Source: Ostrinia nubilalis
Taxonomy: Eukaryota > Arthropoda > Insecta > Lepidoptera > Crambidae
Assembly (NCBI RefSeq): GCF_963855985.1
Contig: NC_087099.1
Location: forward strand, 13,360,001 to 13,424,000
Length of the DNA: 64,000 bases
Direction of reading: 5' to 3'
Position 1 is the stretch's first letter. Each line of letters opens with the position of its first letter. Position numbers and translations under genes: made by a program. The notes under the pieces were generated by a model that ran no database searches, had not been told where the DNA came from, and saw only the letters and a list, made by a program, of their open reading frames with translations. Positions 55,200 through 64,000 of the stretch are shown one piece after another.

Positions 55200-55457
55200 T
55201 AAAAGTACCTAACCCAGGGATGGCGAACCAATGGCACGCGTGCCAAAGCCAATGATGGCACGCGACACAATATTTTGGACACGCCACCTATAGATCACAA
55301 AGTTTACTATGGAAGATTTTTTTATGTAGCCAATAAGTGTTTTCAATGATATAATTTAGTATTATGTGACGACACGTCTATGGCGTTTTTAATGGCACGC
55401 TGGATCATAATAGTTTGGCACACTGGATCATAAAGGTTGCCAACTTGCCACCACTGC
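55200..55457. mobile_element. hAT-like MITE (CAGGGATGGCGAACC)
   Basis: Begins CCCAGGGATGGCGAACCAAT and ends GTTGCCAACTTGCCACCACTG, with GGCACGC motifs in both halves. It reaches to within a few bases of the stop codon of the exon at 55459. I could not define a clean target duplication. Confidence 0.6.
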
Positions 55458-55458
55458 C

Positions 55459-55700
55459 CTATACCCTATAGTAATTCCCGTCTGGTGCTCGATAAAGTTG
55501 CGGCGGTGGATGGTTATGTTGCAAATCTGCCTTAGTTATCATTCCACGTTTATCGAAGTGGAGTCTGGCGTGGCACCGCAAAGTGGATCGTTTGGAGCAG
55601 TACCGGTGCATGGCAGAGGCACCTTGCTGTGAATAGGTGTACTGCTTGAAAAGCACCACAGGCCCCTTGTTTAGCTGTATTACCTGGTAGTTGTTATCGT
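55459..55700 (-). CDS. mod(mdg4): FLYWCH zinc-finger 3' exon, mod(mdg4)-type
   Basis: Acceptor TTGCGCTTTACAG, two bases, 79 codons, stop TAG. An upstream ATG in the same frame is intronic. LNKGPVVLFKQYTYSQQGAS, then MHRYCSKRSTLRC, with ligands C34, C42, H61 and H63 (QHNHPPPQLY), tail DGNYYRV. Arg- and Lys-rich between the cysteines. Intact and well diverged from all others. 55701-56340 shows no gene. Confidence 0.94.
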
Positions 55701-56344
55701 CTGTAAAGCGCAAAATATTTGGGTAAAAAGAACGGCAAAATTAAAGGAAAGTAGGGACTGAAAGGACAAATAAACATTTTGTGATGTTTTTTGTATGATT
55801 TATTGAAATAATTAATGTAACATGTGTATAGAAAAAACTACATTAATATTAATTGGATTATATGTAACTAATGAGTATAATAAAAGTTTGGTTAAAACTT
55901 AGGCAGTGAATTCAAACCATACAGTTTAAATAACTGAAAACCAGTGGATTTACCGCCACCATAACTAATACACGAATAATAATGTTTTAGTAAGGTAGTT
56001 GTTTAATTTCACTGCTTAAGTGACTCTTAGATAAAAAAATACGAGTATATTGCACTAGTTTTGTTGAGTTTTATCAAAATTACAACACTTACTAATCTAC
56101 TCAGATAATTCAATAAGTGCAGGCAATAGGTACGATACACATTTTTGGCACCATGTCTTCCATTTTATTTAAAGAATATTGAAACATACTTTTGGTTAAC
56201 AGTATCTAGTCTCTCTCTATCAGGTTTGTCTAAATACAACTTTAGTACGGATCTTAAACGGAGAATAAAATATTATTTGGCAAAAAAGTACCTTAGAACA
56301 GAAAAGTTCTCGAGTGGCGACCACGAGTCAGAAAACTTAGTATG

Positions 56345-56475
56345 TATGTATAGGCCAGCCTCCCAATCAGTGAACCGACGATCCGGTGAAGGTCGCAGGA
56401 AGTACCTGGATGCGGGCAGCGCAGGACCGGTCGTTGTATAATCCGAGGGAGGCCTTTGTCCAGCAGTGGACGAAA
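56345..56475 (+). mobile_element. RTE LINE 3' end scrap
   Basis: Plus-strand reading NRRSGEGRRKYLDAGSAG, with CCTTTGTCCAGCAGTGGACG at its end. Dead fragment. Confidence 0.6.
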
Positions 56476-56519
56476 GTCACCACCATAACTTCCCGCAATC
56501 CGCTACTGATCCATTTCTT

Positions 56520-56662
56520 CATCATCATCATCATTTCAGCCATAGGACGTCCACTGCTGAACATAGGCCTCCTCCAATGATTTCCATAATGACCGGTCGT
56601 AGCGGCTTGCATGCAGCGCCTTCCTGCTACCTTTATGAGGTCGTTGGTCCACCTTGTGGTGT
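56520..56662 (-). mobile_element. RTE LINE 3' end scrap
   Basis: Minus-strand tail starting with ATCATCATCATCATTTCAGC, then GGACGTCCACTGCTGAACAT and CTACCTTTATGAGGTCGTTG. Its end lies 9 bp from the stop codon of the exon at 56671. His-rich frames here come from the ATC repeat. Confidence 0.8.
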
Positions 56663-56670
56663 TTTGCACT

Positions 56671-56909
56671 TTATCCTACCTTTATGTACTTGCCATCAAC
56701 CGTCTTATAAAAATTAGGTGCTGGATGATTGTGTTCGTTCATAGCAGCCAAGACGCATTTGTTACCAGACAGCTTCAGTTTAGCTGGACAGCCGCTTATT
56801 TTCTTCTTGGAACAGTACAGCGTGGTCTTCGAGTACCCTTGCTTAGAAAATGTATGGTTTCTGTACAGGATCACGGATTTGCCTAGCAATGGAATTTCCT
56901 CGTAGTAAT
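56671..56909 (-). CDS. mod(mdg4): FLYWCH zinc-finger 3' exon, mod(mdg4)-type
   Basis: Acceptor CCTTTGCTTCCAG, two bases, 78 codons, stop TAA. LLGKSVILYRNHTFSKQGYS, then TTLYCSKKKISGC, with ligands C32, C40, H59 and H61 (EHNHPAPNFY, Pro-Ala-Pro for the common PPP), tail VDGKYIKVG. One more residue than the usual end. Intact. Confidence 0.94.
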
Positions 56910-57067
56910 CTGGAAGCAAAGGTTAGTTGCTATAAGACTTAGAAAATAAAACTGTTAAACTATTTAGTTCAAGTACCAGCGAATCGAGATGCAATAGAAA
57001 TAAATTGTTACCGCGGTCTCATGCGACCGCTTAGGATCCCACGGGCTAGCAGTTTGAAGCGTTGGAG

Positions 57068-57292
57068 ATTGTACATTATCATCATCATCATTTCAGCTAC
57101 AGTACGTCCACTACTGAACATAGGCCTCCCTCAATGATTACTCAATTTACGAGATCGAATCAGAAATGAGATCCGTAAACTAAATAAAGTCGCTAACATA
57201 GCCCGACGGATTAGAAAGCTGAAGTGCCTATGGGCAGGGCACCTAATAAGCAGAACTGACAGCCGATGGGGCAGCAAGGAGATTATAAGATT
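57068..57292. mobile_element. Rearranged RTE LINE fragments
   Basis: A short minus-orientation tail (57068-57140, TTTCAGCTACAGTACGTCCA) is followed by a plus-orientation internal piece (57147-57290, ACGAGATCGAATCAGAAATG ... GCCTATGGGCAGGGCACC), matching 674-810. Confidence 0.65.
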
Positions 57293-57520
57293 GACCGCAA
57301 ATAAAAATTTTGATCGATGGTAAGTATAATCAGCAATGGTTCATATAAATAAATAAAAATCCACGTCAAACAACAGAATTAAAACACACTCAATAGAAAT
57401 ATTAAAAATATTTATTTAAAATTTAAGACATTTCAACTTGTTAATTCAACACTTATTTTAATAATTGAACGCACAACTGATAGACGTGTTAACAGATAAA
57501 ATAGAGATATGAACTAAAGC

Positions 57521-58091
57521 TTCGGCCAAACCAACGCGTGCGCTCGCGTCGTCAATGGGGATGGCGATCCCTGCGCGTGCATAGATCGCCGCGACCAATA
57601 ACAGTGGCCTAATTTACGTATTTTGAAACTTGAAGTCAAAATATCGTTGACGTTTAGAAGTCATCCTATTGAAAAATAGTCCTAAATTCGTATTCACGTG
57701 TCATTTCTATAGAACGATTACTCGATAGGATCGCAAGTTAGTAAGTTGCTGTATGTTTTCCTAATAAAGAAAATAAAAAATAAAATAAGTATCGCAACTC
57801 AGCGATTTGTCATTGTTGACGTTTAATCACTGTCATGCGTTTAAACTAAACTTCAAAATAGGTAATAGGTGAATACCACGGAGGTAACGATTGTATACAC
57901 ATAAAAACGAAATCAAAACAAAATCGGGCGATTAACAAAGTAACTCCAGCGATCAAATCGCTTATATGTCGTTTAAGTTTTGTTACGTGAATTAGGGCAC
58001 TGGACGCGTTGAACTTATCGCTACAAATTCAAACACGACATTAATTTGATCGCCATTACCATCGCATGCTGCACGCGTTGCTTTGGTCGAA
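57521..58091. mobile_element. TIR element with a second TIR element nested inside
   Basis: TTCGGCCAAACCAACGCGTG at the left and CACGCGTTGCTTTGGTCGAA at the right. Inside, 57606-58006 has its own inverted ends (GTGGCCTAATTTACGTATTT; GTTACGTGAATTAGGGCACT) and is related to 7588-7852. The outer element stops 9 bp from the stop codon of the exon at 58101. Confidence 0.8.
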
Positions 58092-58100
58092 CCTTAACAA

Positions 58101-58282
58101 TTACATTAATTCGTTTTGTTTTCTGTACAGCTTGAGTTTGTCGAAGAGAGTGCTTTTAGGTATGCTGTAGATGAGAGAAGCTTGTCGAATGCTGATTTCC
58201 TTTGACAGTATCTTGCCGAGTGCCACGTTGAGGTTGATTGGATGATTCTTACACTTCCTGCTTATCTTGTAAATGATCATAC
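58101..58282 (-). CDS. 3' exon with pipsqueak-type helix-turn-helix
   Basis: Acceptor TTTGTCATTTCAG, two bases (the array's phase), 59 codons, stop TAA. Residues 15-50 read INLNVALGKILSKEI, SIRQASLIYSI and PKSTLFDKLKLY, the Psq HTH pattern (A-x6-G/K-x-S-x2-x-A-S/A-x2-Y-x-I/V-P-K/R-S-T-L). The flanks are strongly basic (YKISRKCKNH, LYRKQNE). Psq domains bind DNA, and many insect BTB proteins carry them. There is no CENP-B or DDE continuation, so a pogo-like transposase piece is less likely. Easily overlooked because the frame is short. Confidence 0.75.
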
Positions 58283-59053
58283 CTGAAATGACAAAACAAT
58301 TAAGAATTCGTGTTAAAAATAATGTAGACTTATTATTAGATTATGATTTAGTAAATCAATCAGAATTTGAGTCAAAAAGAGTTAACAATGCCCTGCTTCC
58401 TACTTTATGTCATGTTACAATATTATACATACTAAAATGTAAGTAAATCATAGGTATTAGGGGAAACCGAGGTAAGTTGAAACACCGTCAATTTTTCAAA
58501 ACTTAAACGTGCCTTGAGTGTCAGACGCGAACTGAGGGGCCAACGGGTTGGTAAGAAGGGTGGATAGGGGTGGGGTTTTAGGTAATTCCACAAAAAGAAA
58601 TATAACTTAATTTTATAAACCTTTATTTAATGGAAATTGTTATATAACATAACATTTAGCTAAATTAATTTATCCTTTTGAATAAGGCATATTACTTATT
58701 TAATAGTTACCTACAACACACTGATATTGAATCATGTTGATTAAACGTAAACCTTAATGTTATTTTAAGAAGAAAAAAACAAGTTTTTTGATACGCATTA
58801 CTTAATGTATCACAGTATTCACAGTGAGTAGGAAAATAAACATACATTTGAAATAACTAAAATCCTATTTAATTTTAATTTAAGTCGAGACCATAAATAA
58901 GCAACGAGAGCTTTAACTCGTTTTAATTTAAATATTTCTTAATTATAACGTAAGCTTTATTGAAATTAACATAAGAAAGCCAAGTTACAAACACTATAAT
59001 GAATGAATTATAAGAAAAGTTGAAAAATTATTAACTATTCTTTAATATAAACT

Positions 59054-59559
59054 CTAACCACTTTCTTTTGTAACAGTTTCAGGAACTATGTTATCAATCT
59101 TGTCAGTCGTGTCTAGTGGAGGGTCTGGATTAATTTTCTTAGTACTATCTAGAGAAATTTTAGAAATATCTGGCTCTAAAGCTTTAACAATTTCATTTTC
59201 ATTAGATTTGTCTACTGTAGTTTTCATATTGTTAACACCAGTTGTAATGGCTTCACACAATTCGTCTGTTGATTTTTCACCAGTTTTATTGGCTAGAGGA
59301 TCTTCTGCTTTATCAGTTTCCATACTTTGATCACCATGGGAGTCTGAAGTAGACGGGACTGAGGTAAAATGGAAATCTTTTATGACATCGGCAAGTTGAT
59401 TTAGATTCTTATTCTGAAGTTCAGTTTCTTCACCGTCCGATAGTATTTCGATGGGTGCTTCGTCTCTTACTACCTCAATGACGTCATCGTCAGAAAGGTT
59501 GTCAGCTGTTACTTGTGTGTGTACTTCGCTTATTTGCAAATTCATTACGCCGTTGTTTT
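59054..59559 (-). CDS. Acidic non-FLYWCH 3' exon
   Basis: Acceptor ATTTACTATTTTCAG, two bases (array phase), 167 codons, stop TAG. No Cys/His motif. Acidic and Ser/Thr/Asn-rich: LSDDDVIEVVRDEAPIEIL, LSDGEE-type stretches, many SxxD/E sites (CK2-like). Probably disordered. Two short hydrophobic-acidic patches (DVIEVVRD, APIEILSDG) look like SUMO-interaction motifs, V/I-x-V/I-V/I or V/I-V/I-x-V/I next to acidic residues; this is suggestive only. It may be an alternative tail without a finger. An unrelated gene's exon is the alternative. 58283-59053 holds nothing recognised. Confidence 0.6.
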
Positions 59560-59860
59560 CTGAAAATAGTAAATATTTTACATTTTGCATAATTCTTTGA
59601 ACTAAGCAGTATCTAACGACTAGGTATCTAAAATATTATGTATTAACGTTAAAATCTACAAAGTACTAATTAGAGTAAGTTTTTTGTCGTCTATAAAATA
59701 AATACTAATTTTGTCCACATTAGGCAATAGGTACTAGATTTGGAATCCTTATTAGTCTTGTAAATTGTAATTTTACATTGACATTTAACTATGAGGCTAC
59801 TCTACATAGAAATACGTAATTGTCAAGAAATGTTTATTTGTGGTAAATCTTAATAAGCAC

Positions 59861-61874
59861 CATAGCTGGGCATTAACTCGTTAATCCGTTAATCGTTAAT
59901 TAACGAAGTTAACATTTCTATTAACGGATTAACTTTTAAGTTAACTTTAAAAAATGTTAACGGACTCGTTAACTTCCGTTAAATTATCCTAAGTCCGTTA
60001 ATCGTTAATCCAGGTACCTACTATTTACCAAAATCATGCTGAAAAACGCTAGAAAAACGCGTTCTGACAAGTACGTTCGGGTTTCCAGAACTTCCAGAAC
60101 CCTAAACATCAGTTTTTGTAACCAGATCACTAACGACACTTATTAGTATGTGTGGGACAACTCTTGCAAATGAATTTAAGACCATTTTTCTCAACCGATT
60201 GAGCTGAAAGGTATACTTATGTAAGTACGATGACAATGCAATGTTATGGTACCATTGAGCTGGTCGGATGATGGAGTCATGAGGTAGGTAGGAACTCCTA
60301 AATGAAACAGCGGCATCGCATCGAATTTGGGTTCGTTGGATTTGTCTTTTTGAGCACTTTAGTACTAGATGATGTCCAGGGTCCTGATGATGGAGTCAGA
60401 AGGTGGCCATAGGAATTCCTAAACGAAACGGTGGAAGCTTATCGAGTTTGGGTTTGCTGGATTTGTCTTTTCGAGCACTTTGGTGCTAAATTATTACAAT
60501 AAATAATTGAACCAAGGCTCTGAGATTGAGATACTACCACAGAATAATAATAAGTACTACGTACAGAAGTTTTACTTCGCGAAGGTATTTAAAAAAATGT
60601 ATGCTCAATGTCATTAACAATATGGTGTAATTTAGCTTGTCTCAAGAGTCAAGCACCATTTTGTTGACAAACGTGAGTGATCGGTACTGCGCCGAAGCTA
60701 TAGGGCTGACTTCGGTAAAATGATGTGACGTGAGGTCCCAAACTGCAAAAAATGGCGGAGGAAATACATGATTTAGCATGAATAATATTAATTAACTACT
60801 TATTTACCTCTCAGTGTCTTCAGGCAACTTAAAAAAGTACATTCTGTGTTTTTATTACACTCGACAGCAAATAAATCGCACCACCCGCGACGCGAACTTT
60901 AAAGATGTTCTTTTGACACAATAATGGTGCCCCAACAATATTGGTGTTATTTGAAAGCCCAATAAATATCCTTAAAGAAAAACACATTTAATTTCTTAAT
61001 AAATGATTAACATATACCATAAATGTGACTTGAAAAAAGACCTCACTTTGGGCTCACCTCTGGGATCAATTAGACCAAATTTTATGGTTATAAAACCATA
61101 TAATGATCACACGTGTCCTCTTTAGATTAATACCAACTTAACAGTTTTATAGTCATAAAAAATGGCTATAGCGTAACTACATATTTTTTGAAGAAGTGAC
61201 TCTGGATCCTTGTAAAGACACATTTTTGGGGTAAAAACCTTTCCTTTAATAAAATGAAGTTTAGAACTAGGCTTTTAAATGGTGCCAATATTGGTGGGAA
61301 GTAGGGATGCATACGTTTAAAAATGCTTGTCGCGGGTGGTGCGATTTATTTGCTGTCGAGTGTATTATTTAGGCAGTTAAATACTGCACAGTATTTAGTA
61401 AACCATTTTCTTTATTTTTTTCCATCATACACAAGAATACGCGTGCGTCAATGTTCGCTCGCATGACTCGCGGAGATGAACAGGCCTGATACTACTTACT
61501 CAATAGTGTAAAATAAAATTATAATAATTAAAAAACTTATTTAAAAACAAGATTTTATTCTGAAATGCAGTTGTACTAAAACGAAAAAAATAATTGTAGT
61601 TACTTATGAAAGGATCAATTAATTTCGAAAGCTTGTAGCACAAACATAAAAGAGGAATAAATTCCATGCGCGATACAAGCTTTCGAAATTATTTGAACCT
61701 TGCATACAATTATTTTTTTCGTTTTATTATCATGTGTTAACGGATTAACGATTAACGTTAACTTGCGTTAAATCTTGCAAAATGTAACGTTTTAACGTTT
61801 AACGAAGTTAATTTTTTTATTAACGGTTTAACGATTAACGAAGTTAACTATTTGATTAACGGTGCCCAGCTATG
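59861..61874. mobile_element. 2.0-kb hAT-like element, second copy
   Basis: CATAGCTGGGCATTAAC start, inverted TGCCCAGCTATG end, perfect 8-bp duplication ATAAGCAC (59853-59860, 61875-61882). The terminal 340 bp and last 240 bp match 20094-21608; the middle is different and includes a nested MITE (60858-61366). Confidence 0.92.
60858..61366. mobile_element. MITE nested in the hAT copy (CACTCGACAGCAAATAAATC)
   Basis: Ends CACTCGACAGCAAATAAATC and GATTTATTTGCTGTCGAGTG inverted over 34 bp, about 505 bp long. Flanking ATT/ATT would fit a 3-bp duplication. Non-coding. Confidence 0.82.
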
Positions 61875-62159
61875 ATAAGCACAATAAATTATGTCACAAA
61901 CATTACACTAACAAAACAAAACATTGTATTGAGATAAATAAAAGGGCAGAATCTATGCCTGAGTTTAAATTTACAAAAAACATAAATTAACTAAAAAAAA
62001 GAAAAAAACTTTAAACTCCCAGCGCCGCAGTCGGAAATGCAAATGGTGCCCAAAAGGCTGGCAGCATTGCCACGTTGTATGGCCAGGCTTATTCGTTGAC
62101 TGAAACTGCCAGCCTTTTGATCACCAGGTGTTTTGATGTTATACATATTAATTGACCCT

Positions 62160-62400
62160 TATGCCTCTTTATCTCTAGGAAGTACAACAATGTTAACAGC
62201 ATTGTTGTGTTCCGGCAGCTAGAGGTAAGGTAGCCAGTTCCTCCGTGGTTGAGGATTCCAAGTGAAGCTCGCTTCCACCTTCGGCCTGATCATCACTTAC
62301 CATCAGGTGAGATACAGGCCAAGAGCTTCCTCGTTGTGAATAAAAAAATGTAGTTTTGCTGGCAAAAATGCTGTCAACAACTGGCATCAGCGTACACTTT
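62160..62400. repeat. Dispersed LINE-tail repeat
   Basis: Contains CTTACCATCAGGTGAGATAC and GGCCAAGAGCTTCCTCGTTG, a typical lepidopteran LINE 3' region. The palindrome AAAAGGCTGGCAG...CTGCCAGCCTTTT at 62051-62118 lies just before. Confidence 0.55.
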
Positions 62401-62412
62401 TTCTTATGTTGT

Positions 62413-62651
62413 TCACACTTTGAAATATCTCCCATCACCTATCCTTACGTACTTTGGTGGAGTGTGGTTATGGTAGTCGCCATAAAATGTTACTCTTCCA
62501 TCGGTTTCCACCTTAAGCTTGGCCCTGCACTTCCCCCTCAACCTTCGGGAACAAGATAAGTATCTTCGTGAAGACTCCGAGTACGAAAAGGAATAGTTGT
62601 CGTATAGGACCACAGTTTTGTTGTCGGTCAATGTTATAATGTTGAGTTCAC
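62413..62651 (-). CDS. mod(mdg4): FLYWCH zinc-finger 3' exon, mod(mdg4)-type
   Basis: Acceptor CTACAATTTTCAG, two bases, 78 codons, stop TGA. The in-frame ATG upstream is intronic. DNKTVVLYDNYSFSYSESS, then RYLSCSRRLRGKC, with ligands C33, C41, H60 and H62 (YHNHTPPKYV), tail GDGRYFKV. The Trp position is Leu-Ser (LSC). A diverged member at the 5' end of the visible array; the common exons are expected further in this direction. Confidence 0.94.
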
Positions 62652-62748
62652 CTGAAAATTGTAGCTTTATAATAAACTCAACTATCGGCAATCGAATAAA
62701 TATAATGAGAAGGTAGGTAGACATATAAAAAAAATATTTTTATTGAAA

Positions 62749-62945
62749 ACTAGCATTCCGCCCGCGGCTTCGCCCGCGCGGAATTTTGTCTGTCACAGAA
62801 AAACAATATCGCTCGCGTATTTACTACCTACCCTGCCCTGGACTACGACAAACATTTTAAAACCAAAATCAGCTCAATCGGCCCAGCCGTTCTCGAGTTA
62901 TAATCAGAGTAACGAACAGCAATTCATTTTTATTTATATAGATAT
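62749..62945 (+). repeat. Dispersed repeat (CCCGCGGCTTCGCCCGCGCG head)
   Basis: The head resembles the reverse of the 19193-19365 repeat end, and the tail is TTTATTTATATAGATATA. Retroposon-like, non-coding. Confidence 0.65.
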
Positions 62946-63214
62946 ATAGAAGATAGATTACTACAATGTAAGGAAAGAATAAGAATAATGAATATTTACC
63001 TACGAAGCTGTATTTCGGCATTAAATACAAATAAACAAAAAATAAGGAAATAGTAAAGTATACTAATAAAATAAATCATTTGAATTTGAACTTAGTCTAA
63101 AGGATTATTGTACCCCACAAATACTGTCAATTACAATAAATACAAACATTTTCATTATTAGGCCAATATTCTAGTAACTAGTTGAATAGCCATTCTTTTT
63201 ATTTTATGTAAATA

Positions 63215-63545
63215 AGTAAAATTTTATAAAAAAAAATAAAACCGACTCCAAAAAACCTACACTAAAACGTAGAAAAATAATTACTAATTACCTACTTATT
63301 TATTAGGACGAATTATTAATATTTATGTAGGTATACCATGATTGATACTTCTGGAGTCGGTGCCAAGATTATGAAACATGTAAAGTTTGCCTTCACCGAC
63401 TCCAAAAGTATCAATCATGGTATACCTACATAAATATTAATAATTCGTCCTAATAAATAAGTAGGTAATTAGTAATTATTTTTCTACGTTTTAGTGTAGG
63501 TTTTTTGGAGTCGGTTTTATTTTTTTTTATAAAATTTTACTTATT
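63215..63545. repeat. Long near-perfect inverted repeat
   Basis: The left arm (from about 63217 to 63350: AAAACCGACTCCAAAAAACC, ACGTAGAAAAATAATTACTA, CGAATTATTAATATTTATGT, ATACCATGATTGATACTT) is repeated in reverse complement to about 63540, with a 45-base loop. I found almost no mismatches over about 140 bp, so it is recent or kept by gene conversion. Non-coding. 62950-63214 shows nothing. Confidence 0.92.
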
Positions 63546-63599
63546 TCTTGCTTTTTAGTTAACTAATTATTACCTTGATGTTACCACTGAAGGTAGGCA

Positions 63600-63945
63600 G
63601 TACACTGAGACCAAAAAAAATTGGTTCATAATCGGCGGAGATATTGCGTATAAAAAAGTTCATCCCCAATTCTCCACCCTTGGGGGTGAAATATTTTCTT
63701 CAAATTCGCATGAAACCACCCTTTTGATAATACCTATTCAACAAAAAAATAATCGTTCAAATTGGTTTATAATCGGCGGAGATATTGCGTATAAAAAAGT
63801 TCATCCCCAATTTTCCACCCTTGGGGGTTGTTTTTTTTATTATTAAATTTAAATGGGACCACCCTTGAGGTATTACCTATACGCTGAAAAAAGATTTGTT
63901 CAAATCGATTCATAATTGGCGGAGCTATCGCGTAACAAACATAGA
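63600..63945 (+). repeat. Three imperfect direct repeats of about 135-140 bp
   Basis: TCATAATCGGCGGAGATATT and AAAAAGTTCATCCCCAATT, then CCACCCTTGGGGGT, recur at about 63625 and 63768, and partly at 63909. An A-rich run follows at 63942-63963. Probably the degenerate body of a retroelement. Confidence 0.75.
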
Positions 63946-64000
63946 AAAAAAAAAAAAAAAAAAACATACGGGTCGAATTGAGAACCTCCTCCTTTTTTGA

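Noticed and set aside
56466..56717. Histidine-rich frame
   Set aside because: Translation of the CAT/ATC triplet tail of an RTE LINE fragment.
2254..62651. The locus as lola instead of mod(mdg4)
   Set aside because: lola also has many alternative 3' exons, but those encode classical C2H2 fingers; the FLYWCH type points to mod(mdg4). The BTB exons outside this window would settle it.

Overview
This window looks like moth or butterfly (lepidopteran) nuclear DNA. It is AT-rich, intron-dominated and full of lepidopteran-style transposons (RTE-type LINE tails, a tRNA-derived SINE, palindromic MITEs, hAT, Tc1/mariner and piggyBac-type elements). Family and species cannot be told from the sequence.

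The host content is one large array of alternative 3' exons, all on the minus strand. I read 26 intact FLYWCH zinc-finger exons (one of them split over two exons), two decayed FLYWCH exons and two deletion stubs. Every intact one has a 3' splice acceptor (pyrimidine tract plus AG), begins with exactly two bases that complete a codon (a phase-1 intron), and runs through a C-x7-C-x17-20-H-x-H finger to its own stop. The split exon is the exception: it has x16 and ends in H-x-C. This architecture fits the variable 3' end of mod(mdg4), a BTB/POZ chromatin and insulator gene. In Drosophila, mod(mdg4) joins one common 5' part to many alternative FLYWCH ends, partly by trans-splicing. The common BTB exons are not in the window and should lie beyond base 64000. 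The gene name is therefore an inference.

Four more minus-strand exons use the same acceptor type and phase but carry no FLYWCH: a pipsqueak-type helix-turn-helix (58101-58282), a piggyBac-type C5HC2 cysteine domain (14735-14967), a Ginger/retroviral-type HHCC integrase zinc-binding domain (16823-17334) and a 167-residue acidic tail (59054-59559). If real, the locus attaches several kinds of DNA-binding module, three of them also found in transposon proteins, to one shared N-terminus.

Layout: 1-29 kb holds old, divergent exons widely spaced among transposons, with a tRNA-Gly gene at 11.5 kb and a 5'-truncated LINE at 3.1-5.3 kb. From 29 to 36.6 kb there is transposon and satellite DNA (Tc1 foldback element, a 2.1-kb TIR element, a 178-bp tandem repeat). 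From 36.7 to 50.3 kb lies a young cluster of near-identical FLYWCH exons, built by nested tandem duplications of about 0.74 kb and 3.65 kb whose breakpoints fall inside exons. From 52.9 to 62.7 kb are further FLYWCH exons plus the Psq and acidic exons, separated by a second Tc1 foldback element and a second hAT element. The last kilobase holds a long perfect-looking inverted repeat and a short tandem repeat.
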